DNA of 64,000 nt from Diploptera punctata. Lineage: Eukaryota > Arthropoda > Insecta > Blattodea > Blaberidae. The position numbers and the translations under genes were made by a program. The DNA is taken from the NCBI GenBank assembly GCA_030220185.1, contig JASPKZ010007249.1, forward strand, positions 1,054,001 through 1,118,000, read 5' to 3'. Each line of letters starts with the position of its first letter. The stretch's first letter is position 1. Below, one piece after another: positions 1-10,434 of the stretch. The notes beneath the pieces are model-generated. The model was not told the DNA's origin, did not search any database, and worked only from the letters and a program-made list of their open reading frames with translations.

Positions 1-133
1 TGTCAGTTTTTCCTTTCCATACACATATTTATTTTATCAGCAGAAGTCAGGAATGTCTGAATTCAAATCGAGACTACTCTAAAGAACTCCTATAATATTA
101 GTATTCTATTATAGAAATAAAATTAATTTTAGG

Positions 134-895
134 CATCATCATCATCATCATCTTCAAGGTATGGGCCTGTTGGCACATTCTGCTCCCCGTTGCACAATAT
201 GCTACAGGTCGTCCTTCCAACGTCATTTTGGTCTTCTTACATTTCTTCGGCCTTGAGGTTTGTAATGCTTGCATCTGTTTTGATAAATGGTTATTTGGCA
301 TTCTTTGTACATGTTCAAACCATTTACATATATTTCTGTTTATTCTCCCGTTTATATTATATATTAGTAATTCATCTCTGATATCTTGACTTCTCTTCTG
401 ATCTCTTAAAGATACATCTGCAACGGATCTTAGAAATCTCATTTCTATTGTTTCAATTTTATGTTTTTCAGAGATTGTTAAAGGCCAAGTCTCAGATCTG
501 TATGTTAATATTAAAACAGAATTGTTTTGAAACATGTCCAAGAACAAATCAACATTAATATTGAGGTAAGATGTCCAGACCAAAAATAATATAACTGTAT
601 GTTAATGTTGGAACGGCTACTGTTTTGTAAAATTTCAATTGAGTTTCTCTTGTAGTTATTTCTCAAATCTTCTTATTGAACCACATATCCGTTGAAATTT
701 CCCTAATTTCTTCTCTATATCCAAATTTTGTAGGTATGATATCATGCATCCCAGGTAATTAAAACAAGTTACTTGTTCAATGATATTTGCTCCAATTACA
801 ATTTTTTTTTCCTTTTATGCTGAGTTCCAATAAATGCCATGGACTTTCTTTTCTCTGTTGATATCTTTAAAGACATTTATTTAAATATGAAGTAT
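134..895 (-). mobile_element. RTE-like non-LTR retrotransposon, 5'-truncated
   Basis: Minus-strand translation (98-512 and again 595-890) gives the thumb and C-terminal region of a non-LTR reverse transcriptase: a stretch resembling YGSETWTLT (here YRSETWPLT), then EMRFLRSV, RSQDIRDEL and HVQRMP, which is the usual tail of insect RTE-clade proteins (often named craniofacial development protein 2-like). The 3' end is at the low coordinate with an (ATG)n tail, seen as catcat repeats at 134-155. The catalytic palm is missing and stops and frameshifts are present, so the copy is dead. An 85-bp PLE piece splits it at 510-594. Confidence 0.8.
510..594 (+). mobile_element. 85-bp Penelope-like 3'-end insert with 12-bp TSD
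   Basis: The segment matches the 3' ends of the PLE copies at 8480-8560 and 13420-13500. It starts inside stem II of the hammerhead-like motif and runs to the 3' terminus. It is flanked by the perfect 12-bp direct repeat ctgtatgttaat (498-509 and 595-606), and the RTE reading frame resumes on the other side, so it is a genuine, very short insertion. Confidence 0.85.
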
Positions 896-1215
896 TGTAT
901 TCCGGGATAGAAAAACTGTCATTGTTTGCAGCATGAGGCTAGTAATACTTAAATAGAATTGTACTATGTAAATTAGAAAATAATTTTTTAATAAGAAATA
1001 TGATAGTCAATAAACTGAAAAAAAAAAAATATATATATATATAAAAAATATTTCCAGAATTAAATATTGCAGTTTTCTACTTAATTCATCTTGAAAATTT
1101 TGTTTACAGATTACAATGAAATGTCGAGAAATTAAGAATTAAATGAAAGCCATGATCTTCAATCATAGAATATTTTTAAGAATAATATCAATAATGAAAA
1201 TATTAGTCTACTTAG
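896..1215. other. Unassigned AT-rich stretch
   Basis: No coding potential or recognisable repeat apart from an A-run and a short (AT)n tract near 1020-1042. Confidence 0.6.
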
Positions 1216-1399
1216 TAATTAAGATATTTGGTCTTTGTATTCTTACCTCTTATGGTTGTTTTTGTTGAACATATGTTTCAAGGCTTGTGAACCCCATCTT
1301 CAGCAATTACAGACTGATTGGGACTCACAAGCCTTGAAACATATGTTCAACAAAAAATACCATAAGAAGTAAGAATACACAGACCAAATATCTTAATTA
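1216..1399. mobile_element. Penelope-like hairpin (head-to-head 3' ends)
   Basis: Two inverted arms of about 80 bp (1216-1296 and 1319-1399) surround a loop of about 22 nt. Both arms carry a PLE-type hammerhead-like core (CTGAAGA in the left arm read on the minus strand, CCTTGAAAC in both). No protein part remains. Confidence 0.65.
1264..1308 (-). ncRNA. Hammerhead-ribozyme-like motif in PLE
   Basis: On the minus strand: TTG CTGAAGA T GGGG...CCTT GAAAC ATAT GTT CAA. The CUGANGA and GAAA core blocks are intact, stem II is GGGG/CCUU with two wobble pairs, and stem I is the 3-bp UUG/CAA directly next to a GUU cleavage triplet. Weakly paired, so probably an ageing copy. Confidence 0.5.
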
Positions 1400-2042
1400 T
1401 TAAATAAACCTCTTAACCCTTAACTGGAGTTGTGGGGTCTTTTATGATACCAAGGAAACCCCTGATATTCTTTTAAAATCCATTTCTTTTCGAAATCCTT
1501 TCGTGTAGCTTTCCCTTTGTTTAACATTAACCCTTAGCCATTATCTGTATTTGTAAGTACTGTTACTTTCTCTGTGCATAGGTAAAATAATGAGTGGTAT
1601 CCTTTAAGACCCCACAACTCCAGTTGCGTTCCAGTATTTGTCTTGAACATTAGTTTATGTGACTGTGGTATAGTTGGTGTTAATATAGCTTATCATGCCC
1701 GTAAACATAAGTCAGTGCTTGATACTGATTTCCTGGACTTTAGTACTAATGTTTTGGAAGAATATGAGGGCAGTGATGTAAGTGAATGTGGGGATGAAAA
1801 GATCCTGACTATAATTATTCTGAACATGAAACAGATTCAGAACTAGAATGTGACTGAATTTGTTTAGCATCTCCTCCCAAACATACATGAAACATATAAT
1901 AGACATCACAGAGTATGGGTTTAGAGATGATCAAACAATTATTTCACATGTAGCTAAAAAAAGAAAAATCTGCCATTTTGCTGTCTAATGTGCACCATTC
2001 GAAATGTACTGACCTGATATTCATAATATTATAATAGTATGA

Positions 2043-2376
2043 TGTCCACCACTGTGGTCTCGAGGTAGCATGCTGCCTTGTCACGCAGTGGGCCCGGGTT
2101 CGATCCCCGGTCGGGGCAGTTTTTTTGGGTGAGGTTTTTTTCGGGGTTTTTCCTCACCTGTAAGACAAATGTCAGGAAAACTTTAAGGCCCAAACGGTCG
2201 CCAAAATCATATGGCCATTATCATCATCATTATCCTTATCATCATCATCCTTCACCGGTGTGGAAAGCAATGGGAAGCTACCACACCTACAATTCCCTAG
2301 TAAAACTGCAAGCATAGCATGAAAATGCTATGATTGCAGTGAAGGACCTGCCTTCGGGCAGAATTAGTATGGATGG
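2043..2376 (+). mobile_element. tRNA-derived SINE, family 1
   Basis: The tRNA-like head has an A-box-like TGGTCTCGAGG and a B box GGGTTCGATCCCC, then a body with gtgaggaaaaacc (inverted), catcatcat runs and a tail ending ggcagaattagtatggatgg. A perfect 12-bp target duplication ataatagtatga flanks it (2031-2042 and 2377-2388). Other copies are at 5756, 44508 and 61576. Confidence 0.9.
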
Positions 2377-2535
2377 ATAATAGTATGAAAGGGTGAGTAG
2401 ATCCCTTGAACAAAAATGTATGACATATAGCACAAGCAGGCAAAGACGGAGATGGTCCCAGGCTGTCTTCTATGCTATTCTGAAAAAAAATTGGTGTCAA
2501 CTATTATAATAATAAGTAAAAAGGTACACCCGAGT

Positions 2536-4862
2536 GGGCATTGATTATATTTAATCTGTGCTATATTCGTTCAGTGTTTTTGTGTTCTTTGGGCACTTTG
2601 GTATGTGGTACCGTTCGCATCTGTGGCCACACAAAGCACATATACATTTTTCATTTGGGTCGTGGTACTTCTTGTTTTCACACACTTTGTGATGAAAACC
2701 ATGCACAGCATAACATGTCACAACATGTTGCTGCTCCTGGTTAGCTTTTGTCCAGTTCCTCTCTATCATGGCTCCCGTAGCATAAAAATGAAGGTCTATC
2801 TCCCTCTTCTTCAATTTACTTCGGTGTACGAGTTCTGTGTAGGGGCCGGTAGTTGGTAGAAGGTGTTTCATCCTCAGATCTTCTGCATAGAACGACTCTC
2901 TTGCAAGTTCATATACAAGTCTCGACGGGGTTGTTTTTCCCACCCTTAGAACCACTTTAAGGAAACGTGCCTTAACCTTCTCTATCCTTTCGAGATCGCT
3001 TAGTGACAGTTTCTCCCATATAATGTCTATGCCGTATGTTATGATTGGAGATATCGTTGTATCGAATAATGTCATGGCCGTGGGTAGTGACAGTCGGGCT
3101 AGATTTTTATGCTGTAGATTGCTCTTGTGGCTGCTGCTGTTTTCTCTTGTATATGTTGGTTGAATGATCGTAATGTTGTTTGGAGTGTCATGCCTAGGTA
3201 TGTGAATTTGTTGACTGTCTTTAGTGGTTCGTCATTCAGCATTAGGATATCTTCTTGTGTGGCTCTTCCTCCTCTTCTAAATGTTAGTTGGACTGTCTTT
3301 TCTGGGTTGATGGTGAGTTTGTTTTTGTCGACCCATTGTTCTAGTTCCTGTAGTGCCGCTTGCAATTCTGTTTTGTTTGGACTTCCTAGTATCATATCAT
3401 CCGCGTACATGATCAATGTTGTTTCCTGCATATTTTTCAGTATGTCAGTGATATCGGACGTTACTGCATTGAAAAGGAGTGGGCTCATAGGATCCCCTTG
3501 TAGGACACCATTGGTCTGATGGATTGCAATTGATGTGTCTATTCCATCATCAATTTCAATGAGGTTGTATGCCAGGATGTTTTCTATTATATAACTGAGC
3601 GGATGAGTTTCCCCTATCATATGCTTGAGCTTGGTGATTAGTTTGCATCGGTCTATCAGGTCGAAAGCCTTTTTGTAGTCTATGAAGACTGCATGGAATT
3701 TGCCTTTTGGTCTCCGTAATGCTGTTTCTATCTCATCCATCAGGCACTTAATTGCATGTTGAGTGCTCCTTCCTCTCATAAAGTCGAACTGGCATTCTGG
3801 TATATATCCAACAAGTTCTTCCTCTAGTCTGTGAGCCAAGATCCTTGTGAAGATTTTGAATAAGTTGTTTTCTAATGCAATACCTCGGTAGGAGTCTAAG
3901 CCTTCCCTGTCTCCTTTGCCTTTGTACAACAGTTTGATTTTTGCTGTTCTCCAGCTATTTGGGATCGTCCCTGTGTGTATACATTCATTAAGCAGTAGGG
4001 TCCAGAAGGGTAATAATAGGTCTTGTGCGACTTTCATGTGTTCGGCTGTATGTTGTCAGGCCCTGGAGCTTTCTTGTTTTTCGAGATCACTGCCTTCTGG
4101 ATTTCCTCTGATATTATTTGAAGAGTGTATTTATTTCTGTGATCTTGGGTGTTGGTAGTATAGGCTTCCTGGGTGTTCATTTTATTCAGGATACTGTTGA
4201 AGTGTTTTTCCCATGTTGTTATGGGTATCTGTCTTGGTTGTGCCACAGGTTTTCTATTTCTTAATGCCAAGAAGGGGTTTTGTTTAGCTTCTTCTGTTAT
4301 TTTCTTGGCTTCTTGCTCTAAGAATCTGTTTTCTTTTGTTTTAGAAGAAGTTTGTATGTCTTTCTTTTTTCTGCATAGTGTCTTAGGTCTTCCTCGCTTC
4401 CATCGATTCTAGCCTTGTGCAATGCTAGCAGTGTTTCTTTTCTCTCCTTATAGCAGTCTTTGTTGAACCATGGTTGGGACCTTCTTGGCTTGTTTGGTAT
4501 GATGGCATTTTGTATAATGTTGTTGGCTAGCGTACTGCTTCTTCCATTTGGCCATTTGTTAGTAGATCTATTGCTTCCTGTATTTTGTCATCACATTTAG
4601 TTAGCTGTGATGTGTTTAGTTTCCTGCTTTGTGCGCCATTCGTTCGATTCTTTGTTTCTGCGCATTGTGTCTTCTTTATTATGAAGGTCGTTTCTATGGG
4701 TATGTGTTTTCTAATTGGAGCTGCTGGTGATGTCCATAGTCCTTTTTGTTCCTCCAGGGTGATTCCTGTCCCTCTGTAGAAGACCAGGTCAATGGTGCTT
4801 GAACCGTTGTGACAGATGTCAACTATTATGTATTGCAATCTTTCGTGGATTACAAGCCAATT
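2536..4862 (-). mobile_element. Non-LTR retrotransposon (LINE), 5'-truncated, inside piggyBac
   Basis: Minus-strand ORF fragments run from the end of the endonuclease domain (4838-4527: GSSTIDLVFYRG) through the pre-RT motif KKAPGPDNIQ (about 4050), a reverse transcriptase and a Cys-rich tail. It sits between two parts of the piggyBac transposase, so it inserted after piggyBac did. Exact ends are uncertain. Confidence 0.8.
2551..4838 (-). pseudogene. LINE ORF2: endonuclease C-end, reverse transcriptase, Cys-rich tail
   Basis: The best-preserved piece (4037-3099, 312 aa) holds the RT fingers and palm: SYRGIAL, RSTQHAI, the catalytic A motif FIDYKKAFD, the B motif GVLQGDPMSP, the C motif MYADDM and the thumb TYLGM. 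The next frame (3075-2551) is the C-terminal domain, with LARESF and a zinc-knuckle-like CALCGHRCERYHIPKC. Upstream are the endonuclease end and linker. At least two frameshifts separate the blocks. The layout fits the CR1/Jockey/R1 type with APE endonuclease; the clade is not certain. Confidence 0.8.
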
Positions 4863-5445
4863 TCTACCTCTGAATTCCTGAAAACTTTAGGCCAACAATT
4901 TACATAGATATATCTGAATGAAAGACTTGTAAATGAGCAACTACCAAAATCACTAATAATGATTGTTTCCAGGATTCTGAAGAAACCGTTTCTGAAGAAA
5001 GAAAGACCAATCGAGGTTGTAAAAGAAAACAGTGTGCATTATGTCCTCGTTCAAACGAAAATAGTTATGTCGAGAATAAGGAACATATTATGAAAGAAAG
5101 TTTTTGTAAATTATGTAGATTTTTTATTCAGTGTATATTGAAATTTCAGTGAAAAAATGTGTGTGAGCACTAAATCTGACAAATTCATTGTATTATTTGT
5201 GGTAATTGTTTTATTTTTCACTACACTTGTGCTATATCCTGTAATTTAGCGAATTTCCCTCCCTCAAATGATACATACTATTCCACATTCAGTTAGTTAT
5301 ATTAACAAACTATTTTCTAATTATACTTTTCACAAAAAATTCAAATACAACTGCACATACTAACATATTTTTTCTACTGGTATCTTTTTTGACCCCACAA
5401 CTCCACTTGTGGCATATGAAATGCACAACTCTGGTTAAGGGTTAA

Positions 5446-5744
5446 TATTACTTCCTATTGTATTAAAAAAAAGTCTACTTATTATCGCCTCACTATGATT
5501 GTCCAACAACTCACTTTGTTTCCCCGCAGCTGTTATGTATAATGAAATATAATTAAATACAAAGATGCTGACTACCACCACTATAATAATTCCACATGTT
5601 AATTATTCTCAAGCATTATCGTGCGGCACCCACTTTTATATAAACGGACAATCATCATAATGAGATGATAATACAATATATTACTTGAATTAACTTTCCA
5701 TATATTGGGCAATCAGGAATGTTAAATTCCCATGTTATATTTCG
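5446..5744. other. Unassigned intergenic/intronic DNA
   Basis: No ORF. A weak inverted pair (cactatgattgtcc near 5491, ggacaatcatcataatg near 5646) could be a decayed MITE but I cannot define ends. Confidence 0.4.
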
Positions 5745-5755
5745 ATATACAATAT

Positions 5756-6089
5756 CCATCCATCCATAGTAATTCTGCCTGAGGACAGGTCTTTTACTGT
5801 AATCATACCATTTTCATGCTATGCTTTACAGCTTTACTAGGGAATTATAGGTATGGTAGCGTCCCATTGCTTTCCACACTAGTGAAGGATGATGATGATA
5901 ATGATAAGGGTGATGATGATGGCCGGATGATTTTCGGAGACAGTTGGGCCCTAAGCTTCTTGACATTTGTCTTACAGGTGAGGAAAAACCCTGAAAAAAC
6001 CTCATCCAGAAACCTGTACCGACCGGTAATCGAACCCGGGCCCGCTGCGTGACATGGCAGCACACTACCTTGAGACCACAGCAGTGGAC
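5756..6089 (-). mobile_element. tRNA-derived SINE, family 1
   Basis: Reverse-orientation copy of the 2043 element, with the tRNA head at the high-coordinate end (ggtaatcgaacccgggc = inverted B box). The 11-bp duplication atatacaatat flanks it exactly (5745-5755 and 6090-6100). It ends 76 bp before the tolloid exon at 6166. Confidence 0.9.
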
Positions 6090-6165
6090 ATATACAATAT
6101 AATTAATTAGTAATTATTTCATTTTATTTCTAGGAGTACTATAACTATTGTAACATATTTTCTAG

Positions 6166-6419
6166 ATATGGATGAATGTGCAACAAATAATGGAGGCTGC
6201 CAACATGAGTGTCGCAATACAGTTGGTTCATATGCTTGCTCCTGTCACAACGGTTTCATGCTTCACGAGAATGGACATGACTGTAAGGAGGGAGGTTGCA
6301 AGTATGAGATTACAGCACCATATGGCACTATTTCTTCTCCTAATTATCCTGACTATTATCCAAGTCGCAAAGACTGTGTTTGGCACTTCACTACTACTCC
6401 AGGACATCGTATAAAACTT
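6166..6419 (+). CDS. tld: tolloid/BMP1-like metalloprotease exon: EGF2 and start of CUB4
   Basis: Tolloid/BMP1 proteases are secreted astacin metalloproteases that process procollagens and the BMP antagonist chordin/Sog. This exon follows a tttctag acceptor and starts in phase 1; the first codon is completed by a G of the previous exon, giving (D)MDEC. Residues 1-43 form a complete calcium-binding EGF module with six cysteines (DEC, GGC, HEC, YAC, CSC, HDC) and the hydroxylation-type N in [11 protein letters not shown]4 begins at GGCKYE and its second cysteine is in KDCVW. The exon ends in phase 0 at HRIKL before gtaagc. The domain order EGF then two CUBs places it at the C-terminal end of the protein. 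The choice between tolloid and a tolkin-type paralogue is not possible here. Confidence 0.93.
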
Positions 6420-7048
6420 GTAAGCAATATTTAAAATTTAAATAATTGTTATACAAATGTAATATCATGTAGTTATTAAAAAATTGTAAAATGAATATTA
6501 CGAGTACAATGAATGCTAACTCCATCTAAATGATATATTGATAACAGAATTGGTTTGAATTTGATAAAAATTGTGGTACAGAAGCCAGATTATCATCAGT
6601 ATAAAATTGAACCTTTAAGAAAAGAGTTATTGTGAGAATTTAAATATTGTCTGTGCCATTTTTATTCAACCACTTCCATGAAAATTATAAAAAAACTGTC
6701 ATATGATACAAATTATATAGTTAATTTAATACGAAAACATGCACTGCAATATTTATGGTCATAATAAGGATTTTATGAATTAAAGTGAGATTAATATATG
6801 TGGCATTTTATTTGTATTTAGTAGAAACAAATAAAGGCTTCTTCTCTTCTCTTGAAGGCTCTTCACGATCCACAGTTAGGTAGCAACTGTCACTAATGCC
6901 CCTAAGCTAAACTTTGAAGATTCTTGCTGGACCTTGAAGGTATAAGGGACTATGTTCTTAATGTATGTACCCCAACAAGCAATTCCCTACTTGAGCATTG
7001 CTTGGCCCCTCCTATTGCATAGATGCCAAATGTCAGACTTTACAAATG
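6420..7048. other. Intron sequence, unassigned
   Basis: AT-rich intronic DNA. I see no exon with a matching phase and no recognised repeat. Confidence 0.6.
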
Positions 7049-7390
7049 AGTGGTACTGGTAGATAACCAAAAGGAACAATTGAGATAGATGATAGATCCA
7101 GCAAATAGATGACCAAAAGGAACAACTGGGATAGATGGTAGACCAGTGAATAGATGACCAAAAGGAACAAATGGGATAGATGATAGATCCAGTGAATAAA
7201 TGACCAAAAAGAACAACTGGAATAGATGATAGATCCAGTGAATAGATGACCAAAAGGAACAACTGGGATAGGTGATAGATCCAGTGAATAGATGACCAAA
7301 AGGAACAACTGGGATAGGTGATAGATCCAGTGAATAGATGACCAAAAGGAACAACTGGGATAGATGGTAGATCGAGTGAAGCAAGACATA
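7049..7390. repeat. 46-bp minisatellite, about 7 copies
   Basis: Head-to-tail units begin at 7075 with aacaaytgrgatagatg..., each 45-46 bp and ending tagatgaccaaaagg. Because 46 is not a multiple of three, the array reads open in three minus-strand frames. Those ORFs (6987-7423) are by-products of the repeat. Confidence 0.92.
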
Positions 7391-7606
7391 GAAATAAGTT
7401 GTAACATTGATAAAAGTAACCAATGAGAAGGTATGGTATAAAATAGAAATTTCTAACTTTATTAAGGATTATACAATGGGAAAATTGACCAAATTAATAT
7501 CTGAATTAAATCAAGAAGAGAGTCTTTCTTATAATAAAATCTTCACTCAATTGATTATGGTAGTTAATTTGTTCTAATACTGGTATTCTTCTACTTTTCA
7601 TATTTT

Positions 7607-8003
7607 TTGTAAGCCCTTGTTTCCCTCAACGAGATTTAGGTGCTCTTCCCCTACAGGGAAGAAATTGAGCCATACTAATTTAGTTATATTTGTTTTCGTA
7701 TAGATGTCATTGTAGTGGCCTGTGGTCAGCGTTCTGCCTCATAGTGATATCTAGAAAACCAAGGTAGTATTAGGACGGGAAAATTTGGTAAATTTTGCTT
7801 AGAGGCCTTTTTATTCAGGCTTAAAGATCTTTTATGAGCTTGAAAATCTTCAGACTCGGGACCCATGGCTTAAAATCCCTCCCAGAGAACTTGCTCCTTG
7901 GATTTTTCATCCTAAAAAATTCATCAACCCTGACTGGGTTTGAACCCTTGACCCTCAGTACCAGAGGCAAGGAGCATAATCACTGGTCCACTGCAGCTGA
8001 TTT
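7607..8003 (-). mobile_element. tRNA-derived SINE, family 2
   Basis: Inverted B box in gggtttgaacccttgac near 7930-7946 and a body with cttaaaatccctcccagag and gcctttttattcaggcttaaag. Full-length relative at 33009-33415; shorter ones at 18385 and 26270. Confidence 0.8.
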
Positions 8004-8479
8004 CTACTCTTCATACAAAAATTAAAAAGATAGTAATATAAACTGTTAATACATCTTTAAAATCTAGATAAAACTATGAATTAGGCACATAAGAGAATAA
8101 CTTTGTTGTTAACTCCAAAGCATTAGCTATATATATATATATATATATGCATGAATTAGGCACATGAAAATATTTTTAAAAAATAACTAGTAGACACCAA
8201 AAATAACCATGACCAAAATTTTTACACACACAATGCTCTATTAGCTGCAATTTTTTTTTTGCCAAACTTGGTATATGGAGTTCACCTGAAACAAAAATTT
8301 AAAATTGTTTATGTTTTTAATGTTTTTATTTTAAATGTATCACTTCTCACTGAATGACAAATTATATTTGAAGAGAAAACCTAAAAATCACTATAGCACT
8401 CACAATGTTCTATTTTTTATAACAAAACTAATGTGTGCTTCTGAAATAAAACAAGGAAGGTATTATGGTAAAATCAAAT
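8004..8479. other. Intron sequence with (TA)n tract
   Basis: (AT)n at about 8130-8148. 8311-8360 holds the flank block cacttctcactgaatgacaaattatatttgaagag that borders the tRNA-headed repeats elsewhere. Otherwise unassigned. Confidence 0.5.
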
Positions 8480-8530
8480 ATTATTTTTGGTCTGGACATC
8501 TTACCTCAATATTAATGTTGATTTGTTCTT

Positions 8531-8566
8531 GGACATGTTTCAAAACAATTCTGTTTTATCGTCAGC
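8531..8566 (-). ncRNA. Hammerhead-ribozyme-like motif in PLE
   Basis: Minus strand: CTGACGA T AAAAC agaatt GTTTT GAAAC AT GTC. Both core blocks are perfect, stem II is the 5-bp AAAAC/GUUUU, and the cleavage triplet would be GUC. Stem I is poor in this subfamily. Confidence 0.6.
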
Positions 8567-8581
8567 TTTCCCAGACTGGTT

Positions 8582-8911
8582 TTATTTATGTTGCATTATG
8601 CTGTCGATGTCAGCATCCTGTGGTTGGCCAAAGAACCTCCAAACAAGGTCACCCTCCATTGGAATATCAAAATTCATAACTCTGTTTCTGTTCTTCTGAA
8701 TATAAATTTTTTCCCAAATAGTCAGCTCTTTTGTATTTTCTAACTGTTTTAATAATTTAGTGTCTGAATTTATATTATGTTTTTCAGACCAAACATGAGC
8801 AGCAACTGCAGATTTTTCAATTTCTCCATTTTTAATATTTCTTATGTGTTCTTTGGTTCTAATTTTTAGGTTTGTTTTTGTTTTCCCTATATATATCTTT
8901 TCACAACCCAT
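8582..8911 (-). pseudogene. PLE GIY-YIG endonuclease domain
   Basis: The domain nicks target DNA for target-primed reverse transcription. Visible motifs are a CxxC knuckle (ECMGCEK), KIYIGKT (the YIG strand), RTKEHIRN with the catalytic Arg, SAVAAHVWSEKH and WEKIYIQK with the catalytic Glu. The C-terminal end is altered (QDADIDSIMQHK). It is in a different frame from the RT at 9645-9010: one frameshift near 9025 separates them, so no fused protein can be made. Confidence 0.85.
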
Positions 8912-9009
8912 GCATTCAATTTGATATATTCCTGACTTTTTATTTTTATCAGTTTTTTCATTTTTGTTGGTTTTTATTAGTTTATTTAAACTGTAGTTAT
9001 TTTTTGGTG

Positions 9010-9645
9010 TTAATTTAATATTAAACTTCTCAAATCAAATATATTTTGAAATTTATTATGTACCCAGGGGTGATATGTGAATTTCCTATATTTTTTCATA
9101 GGTGGTTCTTCTTTTTCAAGATTACTTCTATTTATCATTCTTTGTTTTTTATACTTTTCTATCCTTTTATGTACCATTTTTTCATCAAACCCATTTTCTC
9201 TTGCTACTTTGATTATGTGTTTTTTCTCATGTTTGAAATCTTCTTCGTTTAAGGGTAAGTTTACCAATCTATGAGTTAAACTATTAAATGCTGCTAATTT
9301 ATGTCCAATTGGATTGAACCCTGTTAATTTTATAAAATTTTCCGTATGAGTTTCTTTCCTATGAATCCTGAATTCAATTTTTCTTTTTTCTTCGTTTCTG
9401 ACCAATTTAAGATCCAAAAAAGGTATTTGTTTATTGTCTTCTATTTCTTTGGTGAATTTAATGTTTGTACTCTGTAAATTTAATAGTTTTAGGGAATCTT
9501 CTACATGTTTTTCTTTAACAATACAAATTATATCATCAACATATCTACTCCAAAATTTAAACATTGTGGGATGTGCTTTAGTGATTTTACATTCAAAATC
9601 ACTCATAAATAAATTTGCCAGGAAAGGTGATAATGGGTTTCCCAT
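9010..9645 (-). pseudogene. PLE reverse transcriptase, C-terminal half
   Basis: Starts at the motif B region MGNPLSPFLANLF, then the catalytic YVDD box (RYVDDIICIV), QIPFLDLKL and the thumb (GFNPIGHKLAAFNSLTHRL), ending with YHPWVHNKF before a frameshift. RT motifs 1-3 are lost by 5' truncation. The order RT then GIY-YIG is typical of EN+ Penelope elements. Confidence 0.88.
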
Positions 9646-9696
9646 TGAGAGCCCTAATTAAAATAACCTCAAAATATAACTTCCTAAAATTAAATA

Positions 9697-10016
9697 TTAA
9701 ATCAAATATTTCCTACCTCTCCTTATATAAATCTTCTAAGTAGATTGCGATTTTGAGACCATAACAGTCTCATCTTCAGTACTATCTTGGCGACTGATGT
9801 TATGTCGATTGGAAGAAACTCTTCTTCTTCCCTCTGTTGGTGAACCAATGAACCTCTGGATCAGGTCAGAATTTGCGGGAAGAAGAAGAGTTTCTTCCGA
9901 TCAACATAACATCAGTTGCCAAGATGAGACCATTATGATCTCGAAATCGTGATCTACTTAGAAGATTTATATTAGGTGAGGTAGGAAACATTTGATTTTA
10001 CCATAAATTAAACTTC
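9697..10016. mobile_element. Penelope-like hairpin, second subfamily
   Basis: Inverted arms 9700-9860 and 9885-9995 share atcttctaagtagat and gaagaaactcttcttctt. The right end has the terminal motif cttcatagtgattaattcctg. It abuts the previous PLE directly. The same subfamily occurs at 53455-54600 and 57883-58086. Confidence 0.75.
9738..9784 (-). ncRNA. Hammerhead-ribozyme-like motif in PLE
   Basis: Minus strand: GTA CTGAAGA T GAGAC tgttatg GTCTC AAAA TCGCA ATC TACTT. Stem I is 4 bp (AGUA/UACU) and stem II 5 bp (GAGAC/GUCUC). The GAAA block has decayed to AAAA, so it is probably inactive. Confidence 0.55.
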
Positions 10017-10434
10017 ATAGTGATTAATTCCTGTAAAAGTTAATAAGGCAGGTATTCTCCAAAAATCAGGGAAATTCGACCATTAGAAGTGGGGATTTAT
10101 CTGAAATCCAAAATTAAGAAAATCTAAGTCACCATTTTTGTTTTGTCAAATATATCTGAAATTGATCATTGCTAAAAGGCCCTTTCTCCAATTTCTTCTT
10201 ATTTACAAGGTCACTGCTAGGAGTAAGAGCATTTTAGCATAAAACTAAAAATGAAAGCTTGCTGTGGCTCTGTATGAAGGCTGGATGAAGGCCCTTTAAG
10301 CACAGAATGTGTATCTCTATATGTATAGTTAACTTGTTTTTGCAAAAAAAATGGAGAGAGGGTCTTTAGCAATGACCAATTCATCTGTATACCATGCAGT
10401 TTAATTAGCCCTTAAATTTGGCAATGATATGGAA
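10017..10434. other. Intron sequence, unassigned
   Basis: No ORF or recognised element. Confidence 0.5.

Larger units (their letters stand above)
1643..5157 (+). pseudogene. piggyBac transposase remnants, interrupted and internally deleted
   Basis: Three pieces remain. 1700-1850 is an acidic N-terminal stretch (FSTNVLEEYEGSDVSECGDE). 1950-2018 and 2389-2535 resemble the region after the DDE core (a block like LLSxxHH, then RQTRRWSQAVFYAI), split by the SINE. 4866-5157, after the LINE, gives EFLKTLG, ERLVNEQLP and a Cys-rich tail (RGCKRKQCALCP...ESFCKLC), the zinc-binding C-terminus of piggyBac transposases. Most of the DDE catalytic core is absent and there are frameshifts, so the gene is non-functional. 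Assignment rests on recognised motifs, not on a search. Confidence 0.7.
1417..5441 (+). mobile_element. piggyBac-like DNA transposon with nested insertions
   Basis: The ends read CCCTTAACTGGAGTTGTG (1417) and, inverted, CCCTTAACCAGAGTTGTG (ending 5441), each bordered by TTAA (1413-1416 and 5442-5445), the signature target duplication of piggyBac. Sub-terminal copies of the block GGAGTTGTGGGGTC occur at 1426-1439, inverted at 1610-1623 and inverted at 5391-5404. Inside are transposase remnants, a SINE (2043-2376) and a LINE (2536-4862). Confidence 0.85.
8480..9696 (-). mobile_element. Penelope-like element, 5'-truncated, with inverted 3' tip
   Basis: Read on the minus strand it contains the second half of the PLE reverse transcriptase, the GIY-YIG endonuclease, a hammerhead-like motif (8531-8566) and the 3' end. 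At about 9657-9696 a + strand copy of the extreme 3' tip (ending aacctcaaaatataacttccta) abuts the truncated 5' end, so 3' tips point outward on both sides. Confidence 0.85.

Noticed and set aside
5491..5664. Possible MITE with inverted ends around cactatgattgtcc
   Set aside because: The arms are short and mismatched and no target duplication could be seen.
7049..7390. Regularly repeated 46-bp units that might suggest a CRISPR array
   Set aside because: Units are directly tandem without unique spacers, in a eukaryotic intron.
6987..7423. Three overlapping minus-strand ORFs of 91-127 aa with repeats such as LFLLVIYSLDLS
   Set aside because: They are three frames of one 46-bp minisatellite and no family is recognised.
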